NCBI GenBank assembly: GCA_928212115.1
Contig: CAKMRJ010001112.1
Location: forward strand, 407,932,299-407,996,298
Length of the DNA stretch: 64,000 nucleotides
Source: Lactuca virosa
Lineage: Eukaryota > Streptophyta > Magnoliopsida > Asterales > Asteraceae
Direction: 5' to 3'
The translations under genes and the position numbers were made by a program. Under the pieces are notes generated by a model. It saw only the letters and a list, made by a program, of their open reading frames with translations. It was not told the origin of the DNA and did not search any database. Shown here in pieces: positions 11,207 through 23,504 of the stretch (the first letter of the stretch is position 1; each line of letters starts with the position of its first letter).

Positions 11207-11358
11207 GTCGAAACCCCTCTTAGGAACCGAACCTCTTAGGGCCGAAACCTTCTATTAGGACCGAAGGTCTCTTGTGAGGACCGAACTTAGTCCCTCAGGG
11301 CCGAAGCTGCTTGTCAGAACCGAACTGTCAGAGCCGAACTAGCCATCTCGGACCGAAA
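11207..11358 (+). repeat. Phased GGNCCGAA motif array upstream of the LTR TATA box
   Basis: The CG of successive CCGAA or TCGAA motifs lies at about 11209, 11228, 11243, 11262, 11282, 11302, 11321, 11335 and 11354. Spacings are therefore 19-20 bp with two of 14-15 bp. The array ends about 450 bp before the TATA box. It is not a simple minisatellite, because the sequence between motifs varies. Confidence 0.7.
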
Positions 11359-11800
11359 CCTCCATACACCCGAAATAAACCGAGCCCTCGGTCCATTTCG
11401 GTTCCCTGCCACCTTCGGTCCCTTCTCCCACCTTCGGTTCCTTCTCCCTTCTCTCGGATCCTCGCCTTCTAAGAGCCGAACCTCGCAGGTTCGCTCCTTA
11501 AGCCCGGTTTTCGACTACTTTCGCTTCCTAAGCCCGTTTTTGATGATTTTGACGGGGATTTTTCACCAAATTCATATTTTTTACCATTTTAAACCCCCTA
11601 AACTCATATTTTATTCATTTCTCAAGGATTTATTAATTAAAAATCATTAATTTATATTAAGAAGAGTATTCTACCCCACAAGTGGGTTAAGTGTGCCTAC
11701 TTGTCTCCATGTGTCATCTTCTCATTGGTCCAACCCTATCCACATCACACAAACCAAGGTAAACATCCTTTCAACCTTGCAAATTGCTCCAGCAACATCT

Positions 11801-11808
11801 ATATAAAG
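11801..11808 (+). promoter_or_regulatory. LTR TATA box (TATATAAA)
   Basis: CATCTATATAAAGAAACC is a strong plant TATA element, followed after about 50 bp by a pyrimidine-rich leader (TCATTTCCTTCACTTACAC). It places the start of LTR transcription near 11840. Confidence 0.65.
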
Positions 11809-13966
11809 AAACCCCTGGAGTAACTTCTTGAATTCCTTGATCATTTCCTTCACTTACACACTCATCTTACCCTTTAAGAAAGCTTTTTTTCTCTCTACTT
11901 CCAGCCACTTTTTGGAAGTGTTCTTGAGCTATTACTTCACTTTTTGGTAAGTATTCCATCTAAACTCAAGTTTTATTCCATGTTTTCATAACATACTTGA
12001 ATCATCTACGCACATATTAACACCAAAAAATCGTTCTTAGGATCATCCAAGCTTTCACGTGTTCATCAAGTGTTCTTGACTTGATACTCCTCGTCTTCGA
12101 CCTTCCACTCTTCAAAAAATCACTCAAGGTGAGTTCATACCCCTACATTTTCCAGTTTTCTTTAGTTTTCAGGGGGGAATACAAGTTAAAACACCAAAAC
12201 ATATTTAAAACTTAACTTAACAGCTTACAACAGAAAAGTTGTGACCTGTTCACGAACTGTTTTACCCAACTTAAACTTAATATTTTTCAAAACTGTTAAA
12301 TATTCAAATAGTTCAGGTTTATACCTTTAAAATTACTACTTGAACATCTCCATACGATTTTTCTACAATTTATGGTGAGTTTTACAAAACTGCCTATCAC
12401 TGCAGCAACGAAATCGGACCAGGTTGTGAAGATGAACATTTTCACACTGGTTTGAGACCACCAAAAATTATAGAAAACTTTGTGAACATAATAGACTCAT
12501 TTTCCAAACACTCAGAGTTTACGGATTCAGTTATCGACTTACGATGATTTTTCTATAAATATTCTAAAACAGTGAGAGTTAAGGGTAAAACTGTAAAACA
12601 CAAATTTAAGAGTTATCTACACCTTGTAACATGCTGAGCAAGGTGTGTAAGATTTACATTTAGTAGTTACAATGTCATTTTATTGAAATACAAAGACATG
12701 CATAACAAGGTTTCATTCAAACACACAACACTTTTGATAAACTATAATATGTATAGTTTGAGCACTTCGTTTAACAAGGAAAACAGTAACACAATCGATT
12801 TACAAAATGGGTATTTCATTACAAATTACCTGAACTTGTTAATAAATAAATTTGTGAGACATTATCCTTCGGGGTACTCTTAAGTACCACATAAAAGTCC
12901 TGTAATTGTAATCAGAATCTCCGGGAGGGAGAGCGTGATAGTTGTGTATAGATCTATATTGGGTCTGACAAACCCGCACCTAAGCTGCTTGCAACAGCTA
13001 GACCGACAGGTCTGGGGTGACAAGTGTCATAACATTCCGACGCCTGAAGAACGTCGAGTACGAGGTCTTCGATTTTTAGCATGGTTATAACATCTCACAT
13101 GGGGAATTAATAAAACACACAGTTCACGGGGATTTAAGAAGTTTTATTTATATACATAAAACCACACATAAGTATGCCGATTTACTTACATACACTAAGT
13201 CTTGGTTCAGTTAAGACTACATCAAACCTTTTAGAAAATATTGGATTTTCTGGAAACAAACTTGTAATAAACTTTATGGAACAACATTCATCTTTCATTC
13301 ATAAAACTGCTTATGAACTCACCAGCTTTATGCTGATACTCTTTCAAAAACAACTTGTATTCTCAGGTATTCAGTAATACACGTAACCACAAGATTTTTG
13401 AAGGCAAGACGCTAAGGCGCAGATTTCTTTTGAACTATTTTGACATCATATGTAATTTATTTGGAAACATGTATTTTTGAAACGATGTAACCTTTTAAAT
13501 TATATTTATGATGGTTGTGTTTACTTTCTTCACTATGGTTATGATACTGAGCATAACGTCCTCCGCCCCCGAACGTTTCCGCCGTTCCGGTTTGGGGGTG
13601 TGACATCATTGCTCCAAGCGCAAAGATATAAATGTAAACTAGAAATACACATCGATAATACATATGCATAAAATTTTATTTAAATCAGACATGAACAGAT
13701 AATAGAAGCTTACAATTTGTTCAAAACACGAAGAAACTGAATCGATTAATGGAGAATATAAAAAAGAATGAGAAACGTATAGTAACACATAAAAAAATAA
13801 AAATAACATGTAAAAATATAATTTTGCCCTTCATTTTTCTTTCTTCTACATTGCATTTAGTATCATAGACATTAAATGATGCAAGTGGTAGTAGTACTCA
13901 TGCATAGGTTGATGTTGTAGGAATGAAAGTGTGATAACAATAATAAATTTGTCTATATGATCCGAC

Positions 13967-14364
13967 CAATGTTTTAAAAATCGATATTTTAATTGAACAT
14001 ATCAGATGACCGATTACTGTGTCAACCGGTTCAATTATCTGATCATCGGTCTATATTTGATGAGAGTGGAGTGTTTCAGTTTTCGAGTTGTGTACACTCC
14101 GGATAACATAACTGATTGATCTATTTAATTTGTTTTGGAAATGAATTGTTTTTTAACAAGTTAAGTAAAATCTAATTATCTAAGTTCAATAAACTGGTTC
14201 AAACAAGTTTTTTACCGTTTTATCACACTGATTCAACCCGGTTTTGAAGAAATCATTCAGTTCGATCCGCCCTAGTAATTAGCATAAAAATGGTTATTAT
14301 TGAACTACTCCCATCCCCGATTTCCGGTTCAACCAGCCAGAGCGAATTGGTTTTTAAAACATTG
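13967..14364. mobile_element. hAT MITE (398 bp)
   Basis: The termini CAATGTTTTAAAAATCG and, inverted, CAATGTTTTAAAAACC are near-identical. Flanking octamers gatccgac (13959-13966) and gatccaat (14365-14372) match at 6 of 8, both differences being transitions. The interior has CCGGTT words and no open frame. CAATGTTTTAAAA ends are of a hAT MITE type I recognise from plants. Confidence 0.7.
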
Positions 14365-14696
14365 GATCCAATAGCTTACAATTAGACTAAATTCGCACAT
14401 GACATATAGAATGAGTCGATTAAGAGAACTTATCGTTTTGGGATGATGTAGTGTTTTCGGCCATTTAGAATTGTTTAGGGCCTAAAAAAACGTTTTTGAA
14501 GTTTTACTATTTTCAACAACTTTTTTTTTGGATTTGATTTAGACCATTTTTTATCTTCTAAGATTAAGGAAGGAAATCTTCTCCTCCTTATAAATATTTC
14601 GTTTTCCTTGCTTTGTTAGACAATCTTTTTAATTATCAACTAAAAATCCAATTTGAAGTTATCTTTTGTTTGTGTGTGGTCTTGTTGGTTGTCTCA
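14365..14696. other. AT-rich spacer between MITE and Helitron
   Basis: No feature was recognised in this stretch. Confidence 0.6.
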
Positions 14697-17600
14697 TCTC
14701 TAAATATTATTAAAAGAGACCCCTTAATTCACCAATGAAGCAATCAGGGCCATTGATTGTATTTCAATCCTATGTTTTTCACCCTTAGATCAAATTGCTG
14801 ACATCATCTTCCCCAAATAAAATTCAAACACAATTACATTTAATTATAGAATCTTTAATAATTATAGAATCTTTAAATTAGCAATTATGTTATCTATTGA
14901 AGCATATCATTCTATTTATATACGAGATATCAGTTTCTGTAATTAATATTGTTCCTAATTTAACTCCCTTATTTATAGCTTTTGGCTTTAAAATTCAAAT
15001 CCGTTTATTTTATTTTATTTTTTTTTTTGAAAAAACTCATTAAATATGCATATCAATAATTTAGTTATTAACTTATAAAATCTAATCAGATCCCATTAAA
15101 TGAACAAAATATTTTAGTGTCAAAATTAAGGTCAATATTATTTTTAATTTATCTCCCAATATATCCCACATAAAATGAATCAATTTGAGATATTGGTTTG
15201 AATTTTAAAACTCATTAAATAAGCAAGTCAATTAATTAAAATTTTTGAATCGGTATAACTGATATCTTCCTTTTTTTCCAAATGAATAGCTGAAAATCTC
15301 CAAGATGATATCTTAGGATCCCAATTTTTTGGAAGATAATGATTTTTTTTATTCAAAAACACCCTATATATACGATTACATTGAAGTTGTTATTCTTAGG
15401 ATTTTGGATTGTGTCCTACGATTTACAGTGTTTTCTTCAGCGGTCTTCTTCTCCAATTCATTTTATCAGGTTCTTTCTTTACTTTGTTCTCCTTCTTCTT
15501 CTCCAATTTCTTGCATTTACTCTGTTCTTATTACCTGTTATTATTGTATTCCTGTTGAGAGGTCATAAAAAAAATTAATCAAACTACTTTAAGCATATTA
15601 GTTTCATTCATTTAGTTACAAAAACAAAATTATATCTTTTATATCGATTTTTAATGTGTTCACCTATGTTTGTTTACGAGTTTGTGCATAATCAACGTTA
15701 TATCCTCTGTTTGCAACATTCCTGAAACTTGTGTAATCGATGTTCTTAATATGTGAGGGTTATCAACTGTAATAATGACATCAAATACAATGGTATATAT
15801 CAATGAATGGAACTGGTATATTTCTATACACCATAAAAAAAATACTCCTCTACATTGAATTTTAGTTGCATGATGAATGAGGGCAGAACAACATCTATGT
15901 ATACATTCTCTTTACCTAAAATACCTCTACCCCCTACCACTGATGCTCCCCTTCTACTGCTTGATATGTTTTCTGATGAGCATCAACAAAAACTATTTAT
16001 ACTTACTTTATTGTCAAGTTTGCATTATGAGGTTTTTCAAAAGTATATATAACATCATTCATATTTGGATGATAAGAAATCTATTTTATTTTTATAATTT
16101 TGATTTTGATTACATACAAAAGACTTTCTATATTATATGTTTTAGACTAAATTACATTCGGCGTCCTTGAGTTATGTCAAAAGTTATGAATTCTGTCCCT
16201 AAAACTATATTTTCACTCCAATCCTATGATTTTGAATTGCTCTTGTTTTGCTTATTTTACCCGGTCCATATTAATTACTTGGTTGGGTCACATGTGTTTA
16301 ACAATCATTAGTTTTTTCACAAACAGAAACATGGCTCAAAGCAACATTACCTTCATAGACCAACTTGATGTTTCAAAAAGTCAATTTACCATGAGAGTAA
16401 GAATAATCCGTCTCATGAAACATCTTGCTTATGGATCTTCAACAAAGAATTACAAAACTAATATGATTCTCATTGATGAACAGGTAATAACATTTTTTTT
16501 ATGAATTTTCTTAGAATTTCATTAGAACCACATATAACAATATATAAACTGATTTTTTGTGTATTTAGGGAAGGAAGATCGAGACAGAGGTTACTAATAG
16601 ATTGGTTGAAAGAATTTAAAGTTTGTTTCATGAGTATGGTTATTACTACATCGAAAATCCACAACTTGGTATTAATCAAAACGAAAATAGTTTTGTTAAT
16701 AATGAAAACAAAATCAATATTTATATCACAACCAAAGTTACACCATGCAGTCAGTGGACTGGATTACTTTATGGATTCTCTTTTGCAAACTTCAACGCCT
16801 TTTTGGATGGTGTTTTTATTGAGAACACACCTGTTGGGTAGTTTATATGTTACAATCTAACGATCTATATAACGATATTTTGTTATTTACCATCACTCAC
16901 CATAACGAAACTTTTATACTAATCTTCCATTCTATCTTATATAATAGATGTTATTGGAGATTTTGTGACATGCTTCCAAATGAAAACCCTTATGAACAAG
17001 AAAAATAAATTATCAAAGAGAGTCAATTTGAGCTTGGAAGATCTAGAGTATGTTTACTTTTCGAAATTTTGTGTCAAATTTTACTTTATAATGTCATTTT
17101 ATATTGTATATTTATTATGTTTTTGGATTTTGTAGAAGCAAACAATAAATGTAACACTCTGGGATGGGTATGCACAACAGTTTGCTGACTATTTGGAAAA
17201 TAAGAAACAAACTCGTATGATAGTTGTTATTCAATGCGGAAAAAATATCTTATTATAGAGGTTTGTTCATACTATGATTAACAACGTACACCTTAAAAAA
17301 ATTTCAAAATATTATTATTCCTTTTACTATAAATGAATATACATTTATACCAACTTCATTATGCATCGTTTCATCACGTTTCTCTGTCACAAATTGCTTC
17401 ATTACGACTAGGATCTTCATCAATGATCCTATTTTAAAGAAATAAAAATAACATCTTCTTTATTGTTAAGATTTATTGTCAAATCCAGTCCAGAAAGCAC
17501 ATCTGCTAATTGTAGAAACGCTTTGTCCTCCATCCTTTACTCTACAAATGACGATTTTCCTTCATAAGTTTGATTTCCAACAAGTAGATGGGGTTTATAT

Positions 17601-18848
17601 ACTTAACTTTCATTTATGAAATATATATTATGTCAAATAGTTTTTGGATTATTTATACCCTCATATTTCATTTTACTTTTTTTTATTATATAATTTAAAC
17701 TTACATCAATATTTCTCAGAAAAAAACATTGATTGTTGTCGGTACGATTAACCATGTGTGTACTCTATAGTTATTTTGTGTCACAATAATAGGGCAGAAA
17801 GAGGTGTTAATGACCATTAAAGATGAAAAGGTAAGCTATAATTTAAGAATTTTATATAAAGTGTAAATTGTAGATTTGTGATATTTATTTCTATGAAAAA
17901 TATGTTGTTTGATTGCTAGGTTACATATCTGAGTTTTTTTTTGTAATTTGATTTTGACAAGTTTGATCTAAATTTGATAATTGAAGTAGGTAGGAAAGAT
18001 ATGTGCTAACAATTTTGAATTTGTATTTCCCTCCAGAAACCAACCGTAGTCTCACAGACCGTTCCCTCATATCTCAGTAGGTCTTAGCATTTCCCCAAAT
18101 TCAGCTACAAGAAGTCATGGATGCACTTCTTGAATCAATCCTCTAAATTGAATTTCATTTGTTAGTTGGATGCAGTGACCAAAATGCAAGATTTGTGAAA
18201 GTTCATTATTATTTATTAATGTTAACCTTTGGCAAATTATGAAACTAATGATATATTTTTGTTCATAACATGGTTTTTTTTTTTAATAATTTCTTTGATC
18301 GAAAGATATGTATATGTGATAGGGTGTAGCCTGAAAAATCATATTTTAATTCTTATAAGGAAAAAATACTTTAGAAATTGACCAAATTACAATGTCTGAA
18401 TTTGATGTTTATGGTTATAGCAATGCACTTTAATTATAATGTTTATCAAATTTCTTTGTAGAATTTAACGTTGCTGGTACATATAACAATTTATTGTTGC
18501 TTTTTGTTTTACATGGCCAATATGAAAAGAGCCATATGGGCCTCCATAGAGGTTAGTACACCGAACAAAATCAATTCATAAAGCTACTATACAACATGTT
18601 TTAATTAATGAGTCGCATCATGTTGTGATAAAACAAAGATCATGTGGATCGTTTATATTAGAAATTATTATATTAAAAAATCAAATTGCTCTAATATAAA
18701 TATTAAATATTTTTATTTAACAAGTTTGGTTCAAAAACTCTAAAATGAATCTAACATTTTTTATTAAAATTCCACCTAAGATAATGCCACCTATTAGTAT
18801 GATATATATTTAATTTATGTTCCCCGTTTAACGCGGGCCATAAACTAG
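14697..18848 (+). mobile_element. Helitron (4152 bp) carrying a broken RPA-like gene
   Basis: The left end is TCTCTAAATATTATTAAAAG preceded by A. The right end has a short GC hairpin (CCCG...CGGG at about 18822-18836) seven bases before CTAG (18845-18848), which is followed by T. 5'-TC, a subterminal hairpin, 3'-CTAG and insertion between A and T are the structural hallmarks of Helitrons. There is no target duplication, as expected. I found no Rep-helicase, so this copy is non-autonomous, but it holds an RPA-like gene as autonomous plant Helitrons do. Confidence 0.7.
16331..17260 (+). pseudogene. RPA1-like (DUF223 / OB-fold) gene within the Helitron, broken
   Basis: Exon 1 (16331-16483) starts at ATG and encodes ITFIDQLDVSKSQFTMRVRI with AYGSSTKNYKTNMILIDEQ. 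It is followed by a good GT donor and an acceptor TTTAG at 16568. Exon 2 from 16569 continues GRKIETEVTNRLVER, then a stop, then FHEYGYYYIENPQLG. Exon 3 from about 16948 has DVIGDFVTC in a shifted frame. A last piece from about 17136 encodes TINVTLWDGYAQQFADYLEN. This is the N-terminal OB-fold order of plant replication-protein-A 70 kDa-like proteins, which bind single-stranded DNA and are often carried by Helitrons. The stop near 16617 and the frame mismatch at exon 3 make it a pseudogene. Confidence 0.8.
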
Positions 18849-20271
18849 TTAAATATATACGCTAAATGAGAGAATATAACAATGAGTGATGGTTGAGTTG
18901 ATTTTATTGATGTTTCTATTTGAAGTTTTTAAAAATAATATAATATGAGTATAAAAATTATGATAGAAAGGTAGTATATGGAATTACTTTTAAATTTTTT
19001 AAATTATTTGCCTTATTAATATTTTACCTTTTTTTTTAAAAAAAATTACCCATTAACTACTAAAAATTAAATAGAACTCAGATTACATCATCAAGTATAT
19101 ATCAATAGCTAATATATACTACCGTCGAGACAGATAAAAGGACATGGTTTGTGGAGTGTGAACTGTTGAACCATCAACACAGCCCATGCCATGCCCAAAC
19201 CAACACCAAACTTGCAGTTGCAGATGTAGGCTGTAGCACCAATAACACAAAGAGTACGTACACGTTCTGATCTTCTTAGTTAAAACCTCAACCCATACAC
19301 CACCATCATCCAAAAACAATATTGAATATGTCACCTCAATCGATGCAGTTACTAAAAAAACTAGGATATTCATAAAAATGCGATTAGAAATGAAAGCACA
19401 ATTCAAAATAACCAACTTTTAATTGAAATACAAAAATAACTATTAGTTCCAAAGCGACCCATTTTAGACTAATCATTTTTGTGTCGAAATGTCAAAAAAC
19501 CTTTGAGACGGGATATAAAGTGATTTGATATCTGATATTATGGACTGAAGGTAAAATTCAGACCGAAGTTTAGTACATTTGGTCCTTGATTTCGAATTGA
19601 TGTCAGTCTAGATTTTAAGTGTTTTTTTTCTTTATATGTGTTTAGCTTTAAATGAGTTTAAGTTAAGTTACTTGAGTGGTTTGTATGAAAGACTTTCCTA
19701 AAGCAAACACCACTATAAAATTATAAAGAAAATATTTAAAAAAAAATACAAGTTTTGATTATGCAAAATATATCACTTAAAACCCTAAACCTGTCTCCCT
19801 CCCAAGCACCAAAAATCGACTCCCCCTTATTTCCCTCTCTTCTTGGTCAATGATCAAAGGTAACAGTGATATGTATTGATCATGGTCTAGTATCAGTTCA
19901 TATTGCTCATGTAGATACAAATAATGGTGATTTATATTGATCATAGTCTCCTACATCAAAAGAACCCTACAATCTGAAGTGATGAATTCTAACAACATAT
20001 GGGTTGTTCTTGGTTGATTATAGTTGAACTAGTTGCATCTTGGTTGATCATAGTTACTCATTAGTTTACTTGTTGATACACCTTGTTATCATTGTTGTAA
20101 TATGAAGTACACCATGTTGTATAATCAATGTACTTAAAAGGAAAAAAAAAGTTGAAAATTTATGGATATACTTTGTATTAAAATTCACGGCGTTACAAGT
20201 TTGCTTTATATAGTAATGACTTCGATTTGGAAATCGTTTGTTAGTAGCGTTTTCATTGATTGGTAAATTTG
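18849..20271. other. Intergenic AT-rich sequence, nothing recognised
   Basis: No gene or clear repeat end was found. A GC-richer patch at 19120-19300 and a pyrimidine-rich patch at 19780-19860 gave no recognisable protein in six frames. Confidence 0.5.
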
Positions 20272-20280
20272 TTTTGGTAA

Positions 20281-20662
20281 GAGTAAATTACACGAATGAT
20301 CCCTATGGTTTTGGGTAATTTGTACGTTTGGTCCCTAACATATTTTTTTTAACTCGGAAGGTCCCTACTGTTTGTTTTTGTTGCGCGCTTGGTCCATGTC
20401 TTATCTAAAAAGACTATTTTACTCTTGATTTTTTAATTTATTTAAATAAACACACCCCCAACCCCACCTCCACCTCACCTTACCTTACCTTATCTACCTC
20501 ATCTTATTTAAAAAATCAAGGGCAAAATAGTCTTTTTAGGTAAGACATGGACCAAGCGCGCAACAAAAACAAATAGTATGGACCTTCCGAGTTAAAAAAA
20601 TAATTTAGGGACCAAACGTGCAAATTACCCCAAACCATAGGGACCATTCGTGTAATATACTC
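20281..20662. mobile_element. Complete Mutator-type foldback element with 9-bp target duplication
   Basis: The 382-bp palindrome has termini GAGTAAATTACACGAATGA and, inverted, GAGTATATTACACGAATGG, with arms of about 150 bp. It is flanked by an exact 9-bp direct repeat ttttggtaa (20272-20280 and 20663-20671), which is diagnostic of Mutator-like transposition. It is non-coding. A second copy lies at 1-280. Confidence 0.85.
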
Positions 20663-20730
20663 TTTTGGTAAATGGTTTATCATTTTTATGTTCCAATTGT
20701 ATTGCAATTGTTGTTTGGATACATGAAACA

Positions 20731-21241
20731 TGTAAGTCCCGAATTCTCCTATAAATCAATCGGATTCACTTTGATGGTGCGGATTCCCAATCAAAGTGTA
20801 TAATGCAAGATAAAAGATGAATAAGAACACAAAGTTAATCTTTAATGTACACTAATATCATTCAATAGTTGGGTACATAAGATGTTGATTATACATTGTT
20901 CTCTCTTGGTTCTCTCTAAACTCACGTCCTTGGCATATGGCAACCCCTAGAACGTCCCTTACTCACTTCTAACTGATTTTCAAGCCTAAATAACACTATA
21001 TATACCTAGGCCTAATAACCAAGCCCAAGCCCAAAACCTAAACAAAACAATATAAAGTCTAACCAAAATCACATGTGATTTTGGTCCAAACAACACCAAA
21101 ACATGATGTTTTCGGTCCTAGACCGAGAACTCTAAAAGCTTATGAAAAGCAAAGTATAAACCACAATTTATGACCTAAGAATCTCCCCCTTGGTTTATAG
21201 CTTTCTTTTCACTTACAATAAACCATAATTTAGTCCTAACA
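20731..21241 (-). repeat. 3' LTR of the outer copia element, with adjacent polypurine tract
   Basis: In element orientation it runs from TGTTAGGACTAAATTATGG (21241 downward) to GGACTTACA (20731). The polypurine tract occupies 21242-21254. It aligns over its full length with 40613-41122. Confidence 0.9.
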
Positions 21242-21254
21242 ATCTCCCCCTTGG

Positions 21255-23160
21255 TTTATTGCTTTCTTTTCTTTTCAGTCTTCCTTGATCTTTGGCTTTC
21301 AGCTCTAATCTTCGATTTCTTCACAACTTCAAGATGAACATCTGAATGCCTGCATGAATGACTTTATCTTGAACAGTTGGGCTTCTTTTAAAGATATGAC
21401 TTTCAACGCACATTGGGTGTAGAGGCTTCTTGTAAAGATTCTTAAAAATCAGCACTTTCAGCTTTGAAACACTTCAGAGATAATAACAGAGAGACCAATT
21501 CTTCTGGATCACTTCAGCAAGTTCATAGATAGCAACAAAATGATTGAGGAGGCTTCAATGCAATCTGTCACATAACTTCAAATACAACTTCACCTTGCTT
21601 CTGGGGTTGAAAAATTGAATGTTGAAAAATAATCTTCACTTCCAGTTCTTTCGAATGAGTATTCTTTAACGATCACCGTTGTGCCTTGAAAAGTAACAAA
21701 TGACTAAAAAGTCCCTGTGGATCACAGAATCATAAAGACCATTCTCACCACAGTTGTTCAAGGACCCAGCCTTGGCTCAGATGGAAACTACTCGCAGTAT
21801 CTGTGTGAACACGGAGGAACGCACTGCGATTTGTTTAGTATCGGAGAACTACTCGTGGCTAGTTTTGATGTTAGCCCCTGTATATCCTAGATCAAAGATC
21901 TCAATACAGTTTTTCAAGTTAAACAAGTTAACTTGGCCCTTGGCGAGACGTTCAGCGATACCTATTTCCCTGTTGGGTGAATCGCCCTGGTGTCGTGACA
22001 GTTCTTAGGTAAAGAAAGCTGACAAGACCAATTTGACAATTTGTACAGTTCCAGGCTTTCAATTCCGTAAATACGAAAGTTCTTATAAAGAAATTGCCTA
22101 ACTGACATTTTGTACAGTGTCACACCAAGTATGAACCATTATCCGTCAATTTCATGGGTGAAAATATCTAGAACATTAAAATGTTCACCGTCAATTCAGA
22201 AATGGATGGATTTCGGATTTTGGGTTTCACTTAGAATCATGGTGACAATGACTTTTAAGATCATGAACACATAATTTTTGGTAACCGTCAGCCGAGTTGT
22301 TTTATACTCGAACCTCAAGGGGTACCGGTACGTGGAAGTGATTTAATGGAGAAAATTTAGATATGGGTGTAGAATGGTTGGGTGTTTCACATCAGTCATG
22401 CTGAAAATGACTTTTGATCATTAACATTTGATGCGAAGAATCCTATTAAGACTGGTATATGTCTCAATATGAAAGAATCTATCATTCGCATTTGAAACTT
22501 CCGTCAATTCCTTTCCAAGTTTCTTCTCATTTTCAATTCACGTTTCAAGACAAAAGAAAATTTTGAGATAAACATAAAAAAATAAAAATAAACTTAGCAC
22601 ATGATAAAAATAACTAAGAAATAAAAATAAAAGTAAAATACGCTCAAAAACAATATTTTTGGATTTTTAATTTTATGAAACAGAAATAAAGACAGAAATA
22701 AAACATATTTTTGTACTTTTTGAATTTTTCTGAAAAAGAAATAAAAACAGAAATAAAACATATTTTTGTAATTTTTGAATTTTTCTGAAAAAAAATATAA
22801 AAACAGAAATAAAACATATTTTTAAAATTTTAAATTTTATGATTTTTTTTATTTCTTTTAATTCTCCCCCTAAATTTGTGCATATAAGACAATATGAACA
22901 AATTTAAGAAAATCAGAAATAAAATGTAAATTTAACAAAACAAGAACTTTTGGGATCAAAGTTGTGAGACAATTTAACTTGCCATTTATCACTAAATCTC
23001 ATATCACTTTCCAAAAATACTTACGAAAAAAAACATATTTTTGTATTTTTGATTTTTTTTAAAATTTTTTTTTGTATTTTGATTTCTCTCCCTTAATTTG
23101 AGCATGGGGAAGAAAGGAAACAAAATAAATGTGCAAAAAAAATTGTCTTAAAAAACGAAT
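21255..23160 (-). other. Long non-coding 3' region of the outer copia element
   Basis: Between the RNase H remnant and the polypurine tract lie about 1.9 kb with no retroviral domain I can recognise. A GC-richer block at 21740-22010 stands out. Its longest frame on the element's strand is only about 50 codons, so I do not call a gene. Two pyrimidine-rich TCTCCCCC tracts (at about 22861, and at the polypurine tract itself) could reflect a duplicated or shifted end. Confidence 0.5.
22677..22841. repeat. Three tandem copies of a 55-bp AT-rich unit
   Basis: Units begin at 22677, 22732 and 22787 and share ACAGAAATAAAACATATTTT followed by a TTTTTGAATTTTTCT tail. The third unit is degenerate at its end. 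It lies in the 3' non-coding part of the outer copia element. Confidence 0.8.
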
Positions 23161-23164
23161 CATT

Positions 23165-23480
23165 TTATGAAAAACTTAGAAGTATCGAGAAGAAAACTCA
23201 AACCGTAATTCAGTAATTGAAGTTGCATCCAGATGATCTGAGAACAGCACGCAGATGCAACAACATATTCAACCTTAGTTGTGTTTCATTTCTGGAACAG
23301 ATCCAAAGATTCTTCACATCGTTAAGTACAATCCCCATTTGTGATCCTCTTATTTCTTCCTTTCCCGCAAAGGACACATACTCTCAATCAAAGTTCTGGA
23401 TGTAATGTAGTTGAGAGATGTCTCCTATCATGTGCCTGGAACAGCCACTATCAACAAACTGAAGTCTGATGATATTCCTT
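23165..23480 (-). pseudogene. Copia protease fragment joined to the RNase H C-terminus
   Basis: On the minus strand the upstream part encodes FVDSGCSRHMIGDISQL and, after a stop, EYVSFAGKEE, the copia aspartic protease with its DSG active site. About 60 codons further, in another frame, comes KVEYVVASACCSQIIWMQLQ, the conserved end of copia RNase H. Integrase and reverse transcriptase, normally about 1000 residues between the two, are missing. The deletion removed the whole replication core before or independently of the later insertions. The piece cannot encode a working enzyme. Confidence 0.75.
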
Positions 23481-23504
23481 CATAGCTGCTCTGACACAAA
23501 GTGT

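Larger units (their letters stand above)
10764..13605 (+). mobile_element. Solo LTR of a gypsy-type element (2842 bp)
   Basis: It begins TGACAACCGTC and ends GGGGGTGTGACA, and is flanked by an exact 5-bp duplication, tcatt (10759-10763 and 13606-13610). The last 50 bp (13556-13605) match the terminus of the minus-strand LTR at 23787 closely, so the two are related families. No internal region or second LTR is present. A TATA box at 11801 gives the plus orientation. Confidence 0.85.

Noticed and set aside
11207..11358. GGNCCGAA array as a CRISPR or a simple minisatellite
   Set aside because: The repeated word is only 6-8 bp and linkers vary in sequence and length, so it is better read as a motif cluster in an LTR.
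15329..16170. Several short hydrophobic frames in the Helitron left half
   Set aside because: They are AT-rich chance frames overlapping one another, with none similar to Rep-helicase or captured genes I recognise.
21754..22008. 84-codon frame in the 3' region of the outer copia element
   Set aside because: It is antisense to the element and resembles nothing I know. I kept the block as a finding but do not call a gene.
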